A stretch of 64,000 nucleotides of DNA from Sporobacter sp963663605 (GCA_963663605.2 CAXXVF010000001.1:1-64000); one strand, 5' to 3'. Shown: positions 16,518 to 24,909, counted from the stretch's first letter. The notes: generated by a model from the sequence alone, not told the origin. A program made the numbers and translations.

Positions 16518-17398
16518 ATGGCAAAGGACGCGATGCCTAAAAGGATCAGGCTTATTTTCTTTTCAGGAACCGGCGGAACGGAAATGGCTGCCGCGCGGCT
16601 GTCCGACGCGCTGAAAAAGCGCGGTGTCATGGTTTTGGTCAATGAGCTGGATGTGCATAAGCCCTTTAACGAAAACGAGCAAGCCGACATGCTTGTCGTA
16701 CTGTTCCCGGTTTATGCCTGCAACGCGCCCGCGCCAGTCTATACATATATTAAAAACCACGCGCCCCTGAAGAGGCTGCCTGCTGCCGTTATCTCTGTTT
16801 CGGGCGGCGGAGAGGCGCTTATAAACAAAGCCAGCCGCCTGCATACCATCAGGCTTTTAGAGAAAAAGGCTGCCGGGTCGTCTATGAAAAAATGCTCATA
16901 ATGCCGGCTAACGCAATTGAAGCGACTCCATATGACACGGCGCTCAGATTATTGAAGGTGCTGCCGGAGAAGACTGATCGAATCGCCGAAGCATTAGCGG
17001 GCGGCGTAATACGGCGGATAAAGCCCGGCTTGATTCCCAGAGTTTTGGCCCGATTGTTTGAAATCGAAAAAAAGGGCGCCGGACTTTTCGGGAAATCCAT
17101 CCGCGCCGACGAACGCTGTACCGCCTGTGGATTATGTGCGGACAGGTGCCCGACAGGCAACATAGTGATGGAAAACAACAGGCCGGTTTTTGGGAAGAAA
17201 TGCGCAACATGCCTGCGGTGTATTTACGGCTGTCCCCAAAAGGCCTTGTCTCCCCGCATGTTGAAGTCGCTCGTATTAAAAGAAGGTTTCGATTTGCAGA
17301 TGCTTGAATCCGGTTTGAATAACTATAAACAGACCGGATACGCCGCACTCAAGGGAATATGGAAAGCGCTTCAGACGTACTTTGACAACGATGATTGA
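16518..17398 (+). pseudogene. EFR1-family ferrodoxin (flavodoxin + 2[4Fe-4S]), frameshifted
   Basis: The first frame (16518-16901) encodes the flavodoxin-like half (LIFFSGTGGT FMN loop, VLFPVYACNAP). The second frame, open through 16892-17398, carries the rest with two ferredoxin motifs, CTACGLCADRCPTG and CATCLRCIYGCP. The expected sequence LEKKGCRVVYEKM is recovered by a -1 shift at GAG AAA AAG GCT, 16861-16873; the zero frame runs on to MKKCS and stops. A single missing G (mutation or base-call error) explains it; slippage on the A-run is possible since the A-site AAG can re-pair. EFR1 proteins are anaerobic flavodoxin-ferredoxin fusions of unknown electron partner. Rex follows. Start ATG 16518 or 16533. 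Confidence 0.75.
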
Positions 17399-17422
17399 TG
17401 CACAAAAAGCAACACATTGAAA

Positions 17423-17452
17423 TTGACAAAACGTCCGATTCCATGATATATT
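17423..17452 (+). promoter_or_regulatory. Promoter for rex
   Basis: TTGACA (17423-17428) and TATATT (17447-17452) are 18 bp apart, about 30 bp upstream of the rex start. Confidence 0.6.
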
Positions 17453-17482
17453 TTTATGAATAAAACAACTGAGGGGTATGTT

Positions 17483-18121
17483 ATGGAACAGGGCAAGAAA
17501 ATACCTGATATCGTTATTAAGCGGCTTCCGGTATACTATCGATTTTTAACAAATTTGAATCAAATGGGCATCAGCCGCGTCTCCTCAACAGATCTTGGGA
17601 AGAAGATAGGTATAACATCCTCTCAGGTTAGGCAGGATTTCTTTAATTTTGGCAGTTTTGGGCTGCAGGGCTACGGCTATGATGTGGATCAGCTGAGGCA
17701 GGAAATCGGCAACATCCTGGGACTCAGCACCCGGCATGCCATGATCATCATCGGCGCGGGGCATCTTGGCCAGGCGCTCGCCAGACATTCGGCGTTTGAG
17801 AAGGATGGGTACAGCGTAGTCGGAATGTTCGATGTCAATCCGCAATTAATCGGCCAGGAAATAAGAGATATTGAAGTCATGCACGTCAATAAGATTGCTG
17901 ATTTTTTACGCAGCAATCCAATTGATATAGCCGTCATAACCGTACCGCGCACCTATGCCAAGGAGGTTGCGGACCTCGTCATTGAGCTTGGAATTAAGGG
18001 CATATGGAATTTTACATCCGTCAAGCTGACGGCGCCGGACGACGTCGCTGTTGAAAACATCCATTTGAGCGACAGTTTGATGGCGCTTGGATATTACATG
18101 AAGGCCATGAAAGATAAATAG
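17483..18121 (+). CDS. rex: Redox-sensing transcriptional repressor Rex
   Basis: 212 residues. An N-terminal winged helix (SRVSSTDLGKKIGITSSQVRQDF, split here as SRVSSTDLGKKIG and ITSSQVRQDF) is followed by a Rossmann domain with GAGHLGQALA near residue 93 and the domain-swapped C-terminal helix. Rex senses the NADH/NAD+ ratio and represses fermentation and electron-transfer genes when NADH is low. Start ATG 17483 follows GAGGGG; the frame opens at 17456 within the promoter-proximal leader, so the shorter form is chosen. I found no convincing Rex operator in the window, but its position next to redox genes is consistent with its role. Confidence 0.92.
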   Translation: MEQGKKIPDIVIKRLPVYYRFLTNLNQMGISRVSSTDLGKKIGITSSQVRQDFFNFGSFGLQGYGYDVDQLRQEIGNILGLSTRHAMIIIGAGHLGQALARHSAFEKDGYSVVGMFDVNPQLIGQEIRDIEVMHVNKIADFLRSNPIDIAVITVPRTYAKEVADLVIELGIKGIWNFTSVKLTAPDDVAVENIHLSDSLMALGYYMKAMKDK

Positions 18122-18138
18122 AAGAATACATAGAAAGT

Positions 18139-18175
18139 GCCCGGCGCTTAAAGCGCCGGGCATTATGCTGTTTTG
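18139..18175 (+). terminator. Terminator between rex and convergent lipoprotein gene
   Basis: GCCCGGCGCTT/AAGCGCCGGGC (18139-18149, 18151-18161) is a perfect 11-bp palindrome; the following T-tract is weak (ATTATGCTGTTTT). It probably serves both convergent genes. Confidence 0.6.
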
Positions 18176-18184
18176 AGATGGTTG

Positions 18185-18589
18185 TCATTTAATATAGAAA
18201 CCGGCGAGCTGCATGTCGGCCGTCATTGAAATCGTATAGATATGCGTGCTGTTTTCGTATTCGCACACCGCAGCGACGGTGATATAGTCCACGCCATCTT
18301 CGATCGTACCTGTCGACTTTATGTTTTTATAGGACTTAAAACTGCCGGCGGCTGCCAGAACAGGGTCCAGTGCCGATTTAAGCGTTTCAACCGGCAGAGC
18401 CGCTTTGAGCGTATCGCCGAACATGCTGACCATAGCCTCGTAATCACCGGTATTTGCCAGCTCAATTGCGTGTTTTGCCCGGTCGGCTGCCGCGTCCTCG
18501 TCGTACTCAAACGCCGGGCCGCAGGCAGAAACCGTAAGTATCAAAACGGCCGTTAAAGCCAGCAGGATTAATCTTGATAGTTTTTTCAT
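18185..18589 (-). CDS. DUF3887-type lipoprotein
   Basis: 134 residues. A lipoprotein signal ends in LTVSAC, so the mature N-terminal Cys is about residue 23. The rest (KHAIELANTGDYEAMVSMF onward) matches the DUF3887 pattern, a small NTF2-like extracytoplasmic domain often found beside or fused to membrane proteases. Its ATG overlaps the stop of the upstream YhfC-type protease (ATGA), so the two are translationally coupled and likely work together at the outer face of the membrane. Confidence 0.75.
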   Translation of the reverse strand: MKKLSRLILLALTAVLILTVSACGPAFEYDEDAAADRAKHAIELANTGDYEAMVSMFGDTLKAALPVETLKSALDPVLAAAGSFKSYKNIKSTGTIEDGVDYITVAAVCEYENSTHIYTISMTADMQLAGFYIK

Positions 18590-19278
18590 TGAATATCAGC
18601 TCCTTTTGTTTTTTTGTATTGAAAGATGAGAAAACCGAGCATGATGAGTGCAAATACGCATACATAAATCTCAATGAGCAATATAGAGGCACCGTATTCG
18701 GATATGACAAGCCCGGCGTCCAATACCGCATGCAATACAAACGCCAGTAATAACCATAACGGTTTTTTGAGCTTTACGGCCTTGAATACCATAACCGAAA
18801 ATGCAATCTGGACGACCATTGCGAAGATCCGCTCAACGCCGGCGGCAAACATGTTTCCCACCGGTACGGACGTGTTGTTTGTGACGAGAAATATTAAAGA
18901 ATTTATGCCGACAAGCAAAACAGCCTCAATGCCGCCGTGGCCGATGCCGAACGCAATCCCGTCGCTAAAGCGATGCCTGTTTTTCATGAAAAGGCTCATA
19001 ACGATCCAGCGCCCGCCCTCTTCAAATAAGGCGGCCGTCGCGCCGAAAATCAGATAATAAGCAACAGGCTGCGTCACGCTCATCAGCGTCATCGAAGGCA
19101 TTGGCGACAGTACCAGCTGGTTGAGCGTCAGACGTATGCCCTGAAAAAAAGAAAACGTCAAAACGCCCAGAAGGATCGGCTTGAGATACCCTTTTTTCTT
19201 AACGGAAAGCCAGATTGCGGCGCCGACAGGCAAAATAAACGATGCGATAAATGTAAATAGGCTACTTAAAGCGTGCAT
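18586..19278 (-). CDS. YhfC-family intramembrane glutamic-type protease
   Basis: 230 residues with about seven membrane helices. FEEGGRW near residue 85, GHGGIEA near residue 112 and LHAVLDAG near residue 188 are the EExxR and histidine motifs that YhfC (PF10086) shares with CPBP proteases. Substrate is unknown. The gene overlaps the DUF3887 lipoprotein by four bases. Its ribosome-binding site (GGGGGATG before ATG at 19278) is adequate. It is preceded by the DUF5808 pseudogene region with about 30 bp between. Confidence 0.78.
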   Translation of the reverse strand: MHALSSLFTFIASFILPVGAAIWLSVKKKGYLKPILLGVLTFSFFQGIRLTLNQLVLSPMPSMTLMSVTQPVAYYLIFGATAALFEEGGRWIVMSLFMKNRHRFSDGIAFGIGHGGIEAVLLVGINSLIFLVTNNTSVPVGNMFAAGVERIFAMVVQIAFSVMVFKAVKLKKPLWLLLAFVLHAVLDAGLVISEYGASILLIEIYVCVFALIMLGFLIFQYKKTKGADIQ

Positions 19279-19309
19279 ATGACATCCCCCTTTTACCCAA
19301 ATATTCTTA

Positions 19310-20462
19310 TTATGGCGCGTCCGTCGTTACGCTGCGCTCCGACAACATGTCGAAAACAGCAAGCGTCTGCGCGTTGTCCGACGAACCCAGAATATATGTA
19401 TCGTCGTTGGTCGTTATGACGATAAACGGCGGTATCTGCGGGTCGAGGCTAACGCTGCACGCTCCGATACCGTCATACTTGAAACGCCCTTTTAGTACGG
19501 TGTCCAGTCCGGTTCCCATTGTACGAATGCCGTTGGGCAGCGCTTGGAGAAGATACGCCGACTCGATATCCTCCACAGGGATTTCATAAACGGTTTTTGT
19601 ATGACCTGCGATGATCTGTGTGCCGGCGGCCTCAAGCGTAACGGGCGTAAACTCCATTTTGGTTATCTGCAGGCCCAATAAAGGCAAAGCCAGAATAATG
19701 AGCAGGCAAAAAACGATCAAAACCTTCCCGGCCGGTACGGCAAGGTTCACGGTCGTTCCGATCCCGGTGCGTTTATTAACGATAAAATGATGATTGTTGG
19801 GATTGTTGTAAAACATACCGAATATCCACTTTTCGTCATCGTCGGTATATACGGTGCGGTCGCTTTCTTCCGTCAGTTTCTGCTGTATTTTCCGAGTCTT
19901 GAATTCAATAAACGACGGTCATGACGGCAAACGAACCATAGACGACCAGCATCGGCCAGAATTCGTCGCGGCCCTGAAGCGTCAAAACGGCGTGGACAAG
20001 CGGCATCAGACTGATCAGGACCGGCGGTACAAACCACCAGAAGCTAAGCGTCTTTTTCGGCGTAAGCGCCAGTTTGATATCCACAAGTTCAACACCGGTC
20101 GATTCACCGAACCAGCCGTTTTGCTGTTTGAGCGCCCTGAGCTTTTTATTGCTGCGCATAAACAAAACGGTTGGCAGAACCAGGGCGAGGATCAGCCATA
20201 TGAAGTACCACGTCAAAACAATGGACTGGTACCGGATAAAAAGCAATGGCGATGCAAGCAGGACGATTACCGCTAAGGCGGCGGTCTGAAGCGTTATATA
20301 CACCTTGACGACAGCCGCTACAGCTGCGTCCTGACGCGCCTCCAATGGGAGCGTTACGCCTAAAATGATGTTTTTTTTCGGTTTTGCCTCATTGCGCAGC
20401 ACAAAATAAATAATAAACGGTATCGGGATAAAACAGACAAATAAAATGATCTTAAAAAGCAT
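19310..20462 (-). pseudogene. DUF1648/DUF5808 membrane protein, frameshifted
   Basis: The 5' frame (20462-19905) encodes 185 residues with a membrane domain: EAKPKKNIILGVTLP near the N terminus, then four helices, ending at TGA. The downstream frame resumes at once with FIEFKTRKIQQKL, DDDEKWIFGMFYNNP (the DUF5808 signature), another helix and a PH-like C-terminal domain to 19310. Both halves look conserved, so the intact product would be about 380 residues. One extra base near 19908-19912 (GTCGTTTATTGA) accounts for the break; it is either a recent mutation or a sequencing error. The ATG follows GGGAGG, 5 bp after the GntR gene, a usual pairing for YtrA-type regulators and membrane proteins. 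Confidence 0.72.
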
Positions 20463-20467
20463 GAAGC

Positions 20468-20842
20468 TTAAACCTCCCGTTCTTCATACAGCTTGTCGAC
20501 GAGCTGTAGTAACGTCTGCTTGGCAATGCCGCTCAGTTTAGCTTCGGAAACGATCAGCTTCAGCGCCGATCTCGTTTTATCCGAAACCGCGTTGTTGCCG
20601 CCGGGCTGCTTGAGCACGACGGCGCCCTGACGCCGGTCGGCCGCAATATATCCTTCCTGTTTCAGCAGCTGATACGCTTTGCTCACCGTCATCATATTGA
20701 CGCCGGCCTCATCCGCCAGCGCCCGGACCGTCGGCAGCTTTTCGCCTGGCGGCAGCCGTCCGTCCGCGATGCCCATCAGTATCTGGTTGCGTATTTGCAT
20801 ATATATCGGCGTGTCGCTTGAAAAATCAAGTTGGAGCAGCAT
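20468..20842 (-). CDS. GntR-family (YtrA-type) transcriptional repressor
   Basis: 124 residues. The winged helix runs from residue 10 to 75 (IYMQIRNQILMGIADGRLPP, GEKLPTVRALADEAGVNMMT). The short C-terminal part is typical of the YtrA subfamily, which controls neighbouring membrane-protein operons in response to cell envelope antibiotics. Start ATG at 20842 has GGGAGG 9 nt upstream; the longer frame to 20899 would include the promoter. An inverted repeat over the promoter (20860-20891) is the likely self-operator. Confidence 0.87.
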   Translation of the reverse strand: MLLQLDFSSDTPIYMQIRNQILMGIADGRLPPGEKLPTVRALADEAGVNMMTVSKAYQLLKQEGYIAADRRQGAVVLKQPGGNNAVSDKTRSALKLIVSEAKLSGIAKQTLLQLVDKLYEEREV

Positions 20843-20859
20843 GATGCGCGGCCTCCCTT

Positions 20860-20891
20860 TTGCATTACTTATAATAATACAAACAATGCAA
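20860..20891 (-). promoter_or_regulatory. Inverted-repeat operator over the GntR promoter
   Basis: TTGCATT (20860-20866) and AATGCAA (20885-20891) form arms 18 bp apart. On the minus strand they enclose TATTAT/TATAAG -10 candidates. Location right before a YtrA-type gene suggests autorepression. Confidence 0.5.
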
Positions 20892-21012
20892 AAAAGCAAG
20901 AGAAATGTTATTTACTCCGCGGAATATTTTATAATCAGCTTTAAAAGTAGCTGTTTTGTCCGGTGTTTTTGGCCGATTAGCGGAGAGGCTGCGGCGTGCC
21001 GGTCAAGCGCCG

Positions 21013-21044
21013 TAAAAAAGCGCCATGGCAAAGCCATGGCGCTT
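21013..21044 (-). terminator. Terminator after the small P-loop ATPase gene
   Basis: Read on the minus strand, AAGCGCCATGGC and GCCATGGCGCTT form a 12-bp stem with a short loop followed by TTTTTT. Confidence 0.85.
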
Positions 21045-21058
21045 AGGTTTTTATTATA

Positions 21059-21469
21059 TTAGAAGTATTTTTTAATGCCTTCTGTTGCTACAGACGCATC
21101 GGCACTGATTGTTATGGTGAATTTTATGTTGTTGCGTTCGGAAAAAGACTCGCACCAATCGATGAAATCCTCCGTTTTACCGTCAACGGGCTGGTTGATT
21201 ATTTTTGTGAGGCTGTCTATGAACACATGGGTGATATCGTAATTTCCCGCATGCAGGCCGCTTAAAAAGCCTTTTAGAAAATCGTAACTTGTAAAGCCGT
21301 ATTCCGAGGCGGATATCAGCCGTGCCGCGTGGGGAATATCGTATATGAGTTTCTGTCCTTTTTCAATGCATACAATGCCGCCGTGCTCTTCCTTAACGGC
21401 CGTATGGACGAGGTCGATCAGCTGTTTTGTTTTGCCGGAGCCCTTTAAGCCCATGATGATTTTAACCAT
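21059..21469 (-). CDS. Small P-loop ATPase, unknown role
   Basis: 136 residues. The Walker A motif GLKGSGKT is at residues 7-14, and THVFIDSL near residue 82 is a Walker B-like strand. The protein is only a minimal P-loop domain, shorter than kinases or recombinases. Similar stand-alone proteins occur in Clostridia without known function; I cannot name a family. Start ATG 21469 has GAGGTG 5 nt upstream. It is monocistronic with a strong terminator, upstream of (that is, following) pgi by about 70 bp on the same strand. Confidence 0.7.
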   Translation of the reverse strand: MVKIIMGLKGSGKTKQLIDLVHTAVKEEHGGIVCIEKGQKLIYDIPHAARLISASEYGFTSYDFLKGFLSGLHAGNYDITHVFIDSLTKIINQPVDGKTEDFIDWCESFSERNNIKFTITISADASVATEGIKKYF

Positions 21470-21541
21470 AAAACACCTCTTTCGCTTTTCTTTATTCTAT
21501 CAGTTTTATAGCCATGTAGCAACAGGAATTTAGGCATAAAT

Positions 21542-22834
21542 TTATTTGATCGGCTGCCTGTTGCTGCCGCTTTTCAAACCCAATATATCAAACAGGTTTT
21601 TCTTATAGGCCTCTACGCCGGGCTGGTCAAACGGATTGACCTTTGAAAGAAGCGCCGACACGGCGCATGCGATCTCGAAAAACTGTACGAGCGCGCCGAA
21701 ACTATAGGGTGAAAAATCAGGTACGGACAGTTCGATCACCGGTACGCCGCCGTCGATATGCGCTTTTTTTACGGCGGTGAGCGCTGCGTCATTGAGCGGT
21801 TTGATGTCGCTTCCGGCCAGCACGTCAAGCCCGTCGTCCAGGGAGCGGTCTTCGGGTATCCGTATGGCCGCGCGTGTTTTTTCAAACGAAACAAATGTCT
21901 CCAGCAGCGTCCGCTCACCGCTTTGAATATACTGGCCGAGCGAATGCAGGTCCGTTGTGAACTGCGCGTACGCGGGGAAAATGCCGGAGCCGTCTTTTCC
22001 CTCGCTTTCGCCGAACAGCTGTTTCCACCACTCGCCCATAAAGCGGAAAGACGGTTCGAAACAGGAGAGGATCTCGATATGTTTCCCTTTCCGGTAAAGG
22101 GCCTGCCGGGCGCAGGCGTACAGGAGCGCGTCCTTCCTGTTTTTTTCCATCATGTCCCGGGCGCCCGACAGGATCTCATCGGTATCGATCCCGGCGCACA
22201 AAGCCGGAAGGAGGCCGACGGCTGTCAAAACGCTGTAACGGCCACCGACATTTTCGGGAATGCAAAACGACGTGTAGCCTTCGCGGTCGGCAAGCTCTCT
22301 GAGTTTTCCTTTAGACGCGTCCGTGGTGATATAGATTCGCTTGGCGGCGTCCGTTACGCCGTATTTGGCTGTCAGCAGTTCCTTGAACACCCGGAAAGCT
22401 ACCGACGGCTCAAGCGTCGAACCGGATTTTGAAATATAATTAAGCGAAAAATCCCGGTTTTCGACAAAAGCAATAACCTGTGCCAGATGTTCTCCGGACA
22501 GGTTATTGCCGACAAAATAGATGTCGGGGGTGTTTTTATCCAGCAGATTATAGTTCGGCGTCTTCAAAAAATCCAACACGGCGCGCGCGCCGAGATATGA
22601 TCCGCCGATACCGACCACGACGAGCGCTTCGGAATCCGAAGCGATTTTTTTTGCCGCGGCTTTAACGGCGGCCGACGTCTCGGCATCATATTCGATTGGC
22701 AAACGCAGCCAGCCCGTTCCGGCGTGCCGGATATGGCCTGTGAACAAATCGTTCAGTATCTTCTTGCCGTCTTCCAGCGGCAGCTCACGATCGTCTATAA
22801 AACGCTTAATACCCGTGAGGTCGGCTTTTATCAT
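21542..22834 (-). CDS. pgi: Glucose-6-phosphate isomerase
   Basis: 430 residues, Firmicute-length Pgi. GIGGSYLGARA near residue 77, SKSGSTLEPS near 135 and GESEGKDGSGIFP near 275 are the sugar-phosphate binding and catalytic segments. It interconverts glucose-6-phosphate and fructose-6-phosphate in glycolysis. Start ATG 22834 sits 8 nt after GGAGG; the frame is open from 22882, but a promoter with a predicted start point near 22883 makes the shorter form likely. Confidence 0.92.
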   Translation of the reverse strand: MIKADLTGIKRFIDDRELPLEDGKKILNDLFTGHIRHAGTGWLRLPIEYDAETSAAVKAAAKKIASDSEALVVVGIGGSYLGARAVLDFLKTPNYNLLDKNTPDIYFVGNNLSGEHLAQVIAFVENRDFSLNYISKSGSTLEPSVAFRVFKELLTAKYGVTDAAKRIYITTDASKGKLRELADREGYTSFCIPENVGGRYSVLTAVGLLPALCAGIDTDEILSGARDMMEKNRKDALLYACARQALYRKGKHIEILSCFEPSFRFMGEWWKQLFGESEGKDGSGIFPAYAQFTTDLHSLGQYIQSGERTLLETFVSFEKTRAAIRIPEDRSLDDGLDVLAGSDIKPLNDAALTAVKKAHIDGGVPVIELSVPDFSPYSFGALVQFFEIACAVSALLSKVNPFDQPGVEAYKKNLFDILGLKSGSNRQPIK

Positions 22835-22889
22835 CGGTGTTTCCTCCGGTGCGTATATCGTATCATTACGCTTTTTGTCCATATGCGTT

Positions 22890-22918
22890 ATTTTATCCCA
22901 ATTTGGCCTTATTTACAA
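22890..22918 (-). promoter_or_regulatory. pgi promoter
   Basis: On the minus strand TTGTAA (22913-22918) and TAAAAT (22890-22895) are 17 bp apart. The -35 box overlaps the stop codon of the carboxypeptidase gene. Confidence 0.6.
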
Positions 22919-24145
22919 CCCTGCCAGAAACATCAGCTTCAAAAATCCGACGAATATATCGCCCCAGTTCATACGGCCGACGCTGTCGCCGGCGACGATG
23001 GGATATTCGCCCAAAACATCGTCGCCGCTTTTAACGACGAGCGCGCCGAGCTGATCGCCGGCGTTTACCGGCGCGGGTACTGTTTCTGCGACCTGGACTT
23101 CTTTCGTCACCGTCGGAGCAATATCCTTTTCAACAAGCGTTTTGTCGCTGCCTTCAATGACAGGCTGGACGTAAGGCGTCTTGCCCAGTTCGACACGCAC
23201 CGGCAGCAGCGCGTTGTCGGGATACACGGAAAGCAGCTGGTAATTGGCAAATGCGTAGCTGAGAAGCGTTTTCGCGCTTTCAAACCGGCCGGCGGACGTA
23301 TCCGCATGCATAACAACGGCGATGTATTCTACGCCGTCCCGCTCGGCGGTTGCGGCCAGACAGTACATCGACCGGCTCGTGAAACCGGTTTTTAGGCCGG
23401 TCGCGCCCGTGTAATAGTAGATGAGCTTATTGGTGTTGCTCAGCCCGAATTCGCCGTTTCGAACGGTATCCATCCAGATGGTCGTGAACTCTTTGACCAT
23501 GTCGTGGCGGATGAGCGCCTGAGACATCTTTGCGATGTCGCGCGCCGTCGTGACGTGTGTGCGGTCGTCGAGCAGGCCCGTTGAGTTCGTAAATAAGGTG
23601 TCCGTCATCCCGAGCTCGGCGGCACGTCCGTTCATTTTCGATACGAATACCGATTCCGAACCCGAAATGTATTCCGCCAGAGCCACGGCGCAGTCGTTGG
23701 CGGATGAGACGACGACGCATTTGAGCATATCCCGCACGCTCATCTGCTCGCCTTCCTCCAGCCAGATCTGCGACCCGCCCATTGAAGCGGCATACGCGCT
23801 GGTCGTAACGGTGTCGTCAAGGGCGATCTTTCCGGATTCGAGCGCCTCTACGATGAGCAGGATGGTCATGACTTTGGTGACGCTTGCCGGTTCGAGCTGC
23901 TCGTCGGCATTTTTTTCATAGATGACCTGTCCGGTCTCCTTTTCAATAAGGATCGCCGAAGGTGCGGAAATGTTGAGGTCCGATAACACGGCGGCAGGCG
24001 TTTCCTCCAGGAATACGGACGCGTCGACGGTCTCTGTGTCGTCCTCTTCCAGATAAGCCGGCAATTCATCCTCCGCCAAAGCCGGAACGGAAAAAACGGC
24101 AAGCAGCAAGGCGGCCAGCAGTATGATCGATATCAGCTTCTTCAT
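22913..24145 (-). CDS. D-alanyl-D-alanine carboxypeptidase (DacA/DacF type, S11)
   Basis: 410 residues. A signal peptide ends near ALA (residue 24). Penicillin-binding motifs are SVTK (Ser88, Lys91), SAN (148-150) and KTG near residue 250. A C-terminal PBP5-type beta domain and a final amphipathic/hydrophobic helix (FVGFLKLMFLAGL) anchor it to the membrane face. It trims the terminal D-Ala from peptidoglycan stem peptides. ATG 24145 is 9 nt after GGAGGG; an ATG two codons upstream is too close to that site. The tRNA-Gly gene is divergent. Confidence 0.92.
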   Translation of the reverse strand: MKKLISIILLAALLLAVFSVPALAEDELPAYLEEDDTETVDASVFLEETPAAVLSDLNISAPSAILIEKETGQVIYEKNADEQLEPASVTKVMTILLIVEALESGKIALDDTVTTSAYAASMGGSQIWLEEGEQMSVRDMLKCVVVSSANDCAVALAEYISGSESVFVSKMNGRAAELGMTDTLFTNSTGLLDDRTHVTTARDIAKMSQALIRHDMVKEFTTIWMDTVRNGEFGLSNTNKLIYYYTGATGLKTGFTSRSMYCLAATAERDGVEYIAVVMHADTSAGRFESAKTLLSYAFANYQLLSVYPDNALLPVRVELGKTPYVQPVIEGSDKTLVEKDIAPTVTKEVQVAETVPAPVNAGDQLGALVVKSGDDVLGEYPIVAGDSVGRMNWGDIFVGFLKLMFLAGL

Positions 24146-24222
24146 GGGCATATCCCTCCTTGGTATAAAGGGATATGTTTTGTCCCGCCCGAATATAACC
24201 GTATCAAAGGCTGCTTTTGTAC

Positions 24223-24250
24223 TTGCAATTATAAAAAGATGTGTTAAAAT
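24223..24250 (+). promoter_or_regulatory. tRNA-Gly promoter
   Basis: TTGCAA (24223-24228) and TAAAAT (24245-24250), 16 bp apart, lie 12 bp before the tRNA. Confidence 0.5.
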
Positions 24251-24262
24251 ATTGCTTACCGC

Positions 24263-24336
24263 GCAGGATTAGTTCAATGGTAGAATGTCAGCTTCCCAAG
24301 CTGAACACGCGGGTTCGATTCCCGTATCCTGCTCCA
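24263..24336 (+). tRNA. tRNA-Gly (anticodon CCC), CCA encoded
   Basis: GCAGGAT (24263-24269) pairs with ATCCTGC (24326-24332). The D arm has AGTTCAATGGTAGAAT, the anticodon loop is TTCCCAA between TCAGC/GCTGA, and the T arm is CGGGTTCGATTCCCG. The discriminator T and CCA (24334-24336) are encoded. Its 3' end is duplicated at 24849-24860. Confidence 0.95.
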
Positions 24337-24340
24337 CATA

Positions 24341-24371
24341 AAAAGAACAGGCCGAGGCCTGTTCTTTTATT
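24341..24371 (+). terminator. Terminator after tRNA-Gly
   Basis: AAAAGAACAGGCC/GGCCTGTTCTTTT (24341-24353, 24356-24368) is a 13-bp stem whose 3' arm supplies the T-run. Confidence 0.85.
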
Positions 24372-24476
24372 ATCATTTATCCGTAACGTTTTCTTCGGGC
24401 GGCGTAATAGTTGAAAACTGTTATGGGTTCTGGTAGAGTTAAGTGTCTAAAATTGAAAATGGAGAAGTGACCTGAC

Positions 24477-24812
24477 ATGATCGATGTCGCACAAATTTGT
24501 GAGATTATTATGCTATGCATTTTTGGGGCCTCCTGGCCCTTCAATATAGCAAAATCCATCCGCTCCGGCACGGCAAAAGGCAAAAGCGTTATTTTTGAAA
24601 TTCTGGTGGTTATCGGCTATTGCTTCGGCCTTTTCAGCAAGATATGGATTTATATCCAAACCGGGATACTGGCCTATTCAACATGGTTCTATGTCGCCGA
24701 CATTATAATGGTCTGCATCGACATCGCGCTGTATATACGGAATGTAAAACTGGACCGTATACGTGACGCTGCGGACGGGTTTCGCTCCGTCGATATGGAT
24801 GACTTTGCGTAG
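24477..24812 (+). CDS. Small PQ-loop-like membrane protein
   Basis: 111 residues with three hydrophobic helices and an acidic/basic tail. FGASWPFNIAKSIRSGTAKG, followed by a GYCFGLFSKI segment, resembles the PQ-loop/SWEET repeat pattern (W-P hinge after the first helix). Function unknown; similar short proteins are common in Clostridia. GGAG lies about 13 nt before ATG 24477, a long spacing. The gene is enclosed between the tRNA 3' end and its 12-bp copy. Confidence 0.6.
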   Translation: MIDVAQICEIIMLCIFGASWPFNIAKSIRSGTAKGKSVIFEILVVIGYCFGLFSKIWIYIQTGILAYSTWFYVADIIMVCIDIALYIRNVKLDRIRDAADGFRSVDMDDFA

Positions 24813-24848
24813 CGTTCTTTTCTGCGCGGCCCGCGCGCCGCGCGGTCA

Positions 24849-24860
24849 CCCGTATCCTGC
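24849..24860 (+). repeat. 12-bp direct copy of the tRNA-Gly 3' end
   Basis: CCCGTATCCTGC occurs at 24321-24332 inside the tRNA and again here, followed in both by a similar A-rich stretch and ACAG/GCC. This is what an attachment-site duplication or the stump of a lost second tRNA-Gly looks like. AT-rich DNA with the Abi gene begins right after it. Confidence 0.55.
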
Positions 24861-24863
24861 ACT

Positions 24864-24909
24864 ATAAAAAAACAGCCCTGAAAACACTATGATTAAGTGT
24901 TTTTGGGGC
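24864..24909 (-). terminator. Terminator-like hairpin, leftward orientation, without a matching gene
   Basis: AGCCCTGAAAACACT and AGTGTTTTTGGGGCT (about 24874-24888 and 24895-24909) form a long stem. The A-run at 24865-24872 gives a T-run on the minus strand, so it would stop leftward transcripts, yet no minus-strand gene lies to its right. It may be a relic from before the AT-rich DNA was inserted. Confidence 0.5.

Noticed and set aside
17399..17482. Rex operator upstream of rex or the EFR1 gene
   Set aside because: I looked for TTGTTAAA/TTTAACAA or TTGTGAA/TTCACAA type palindromes and found none convincing.
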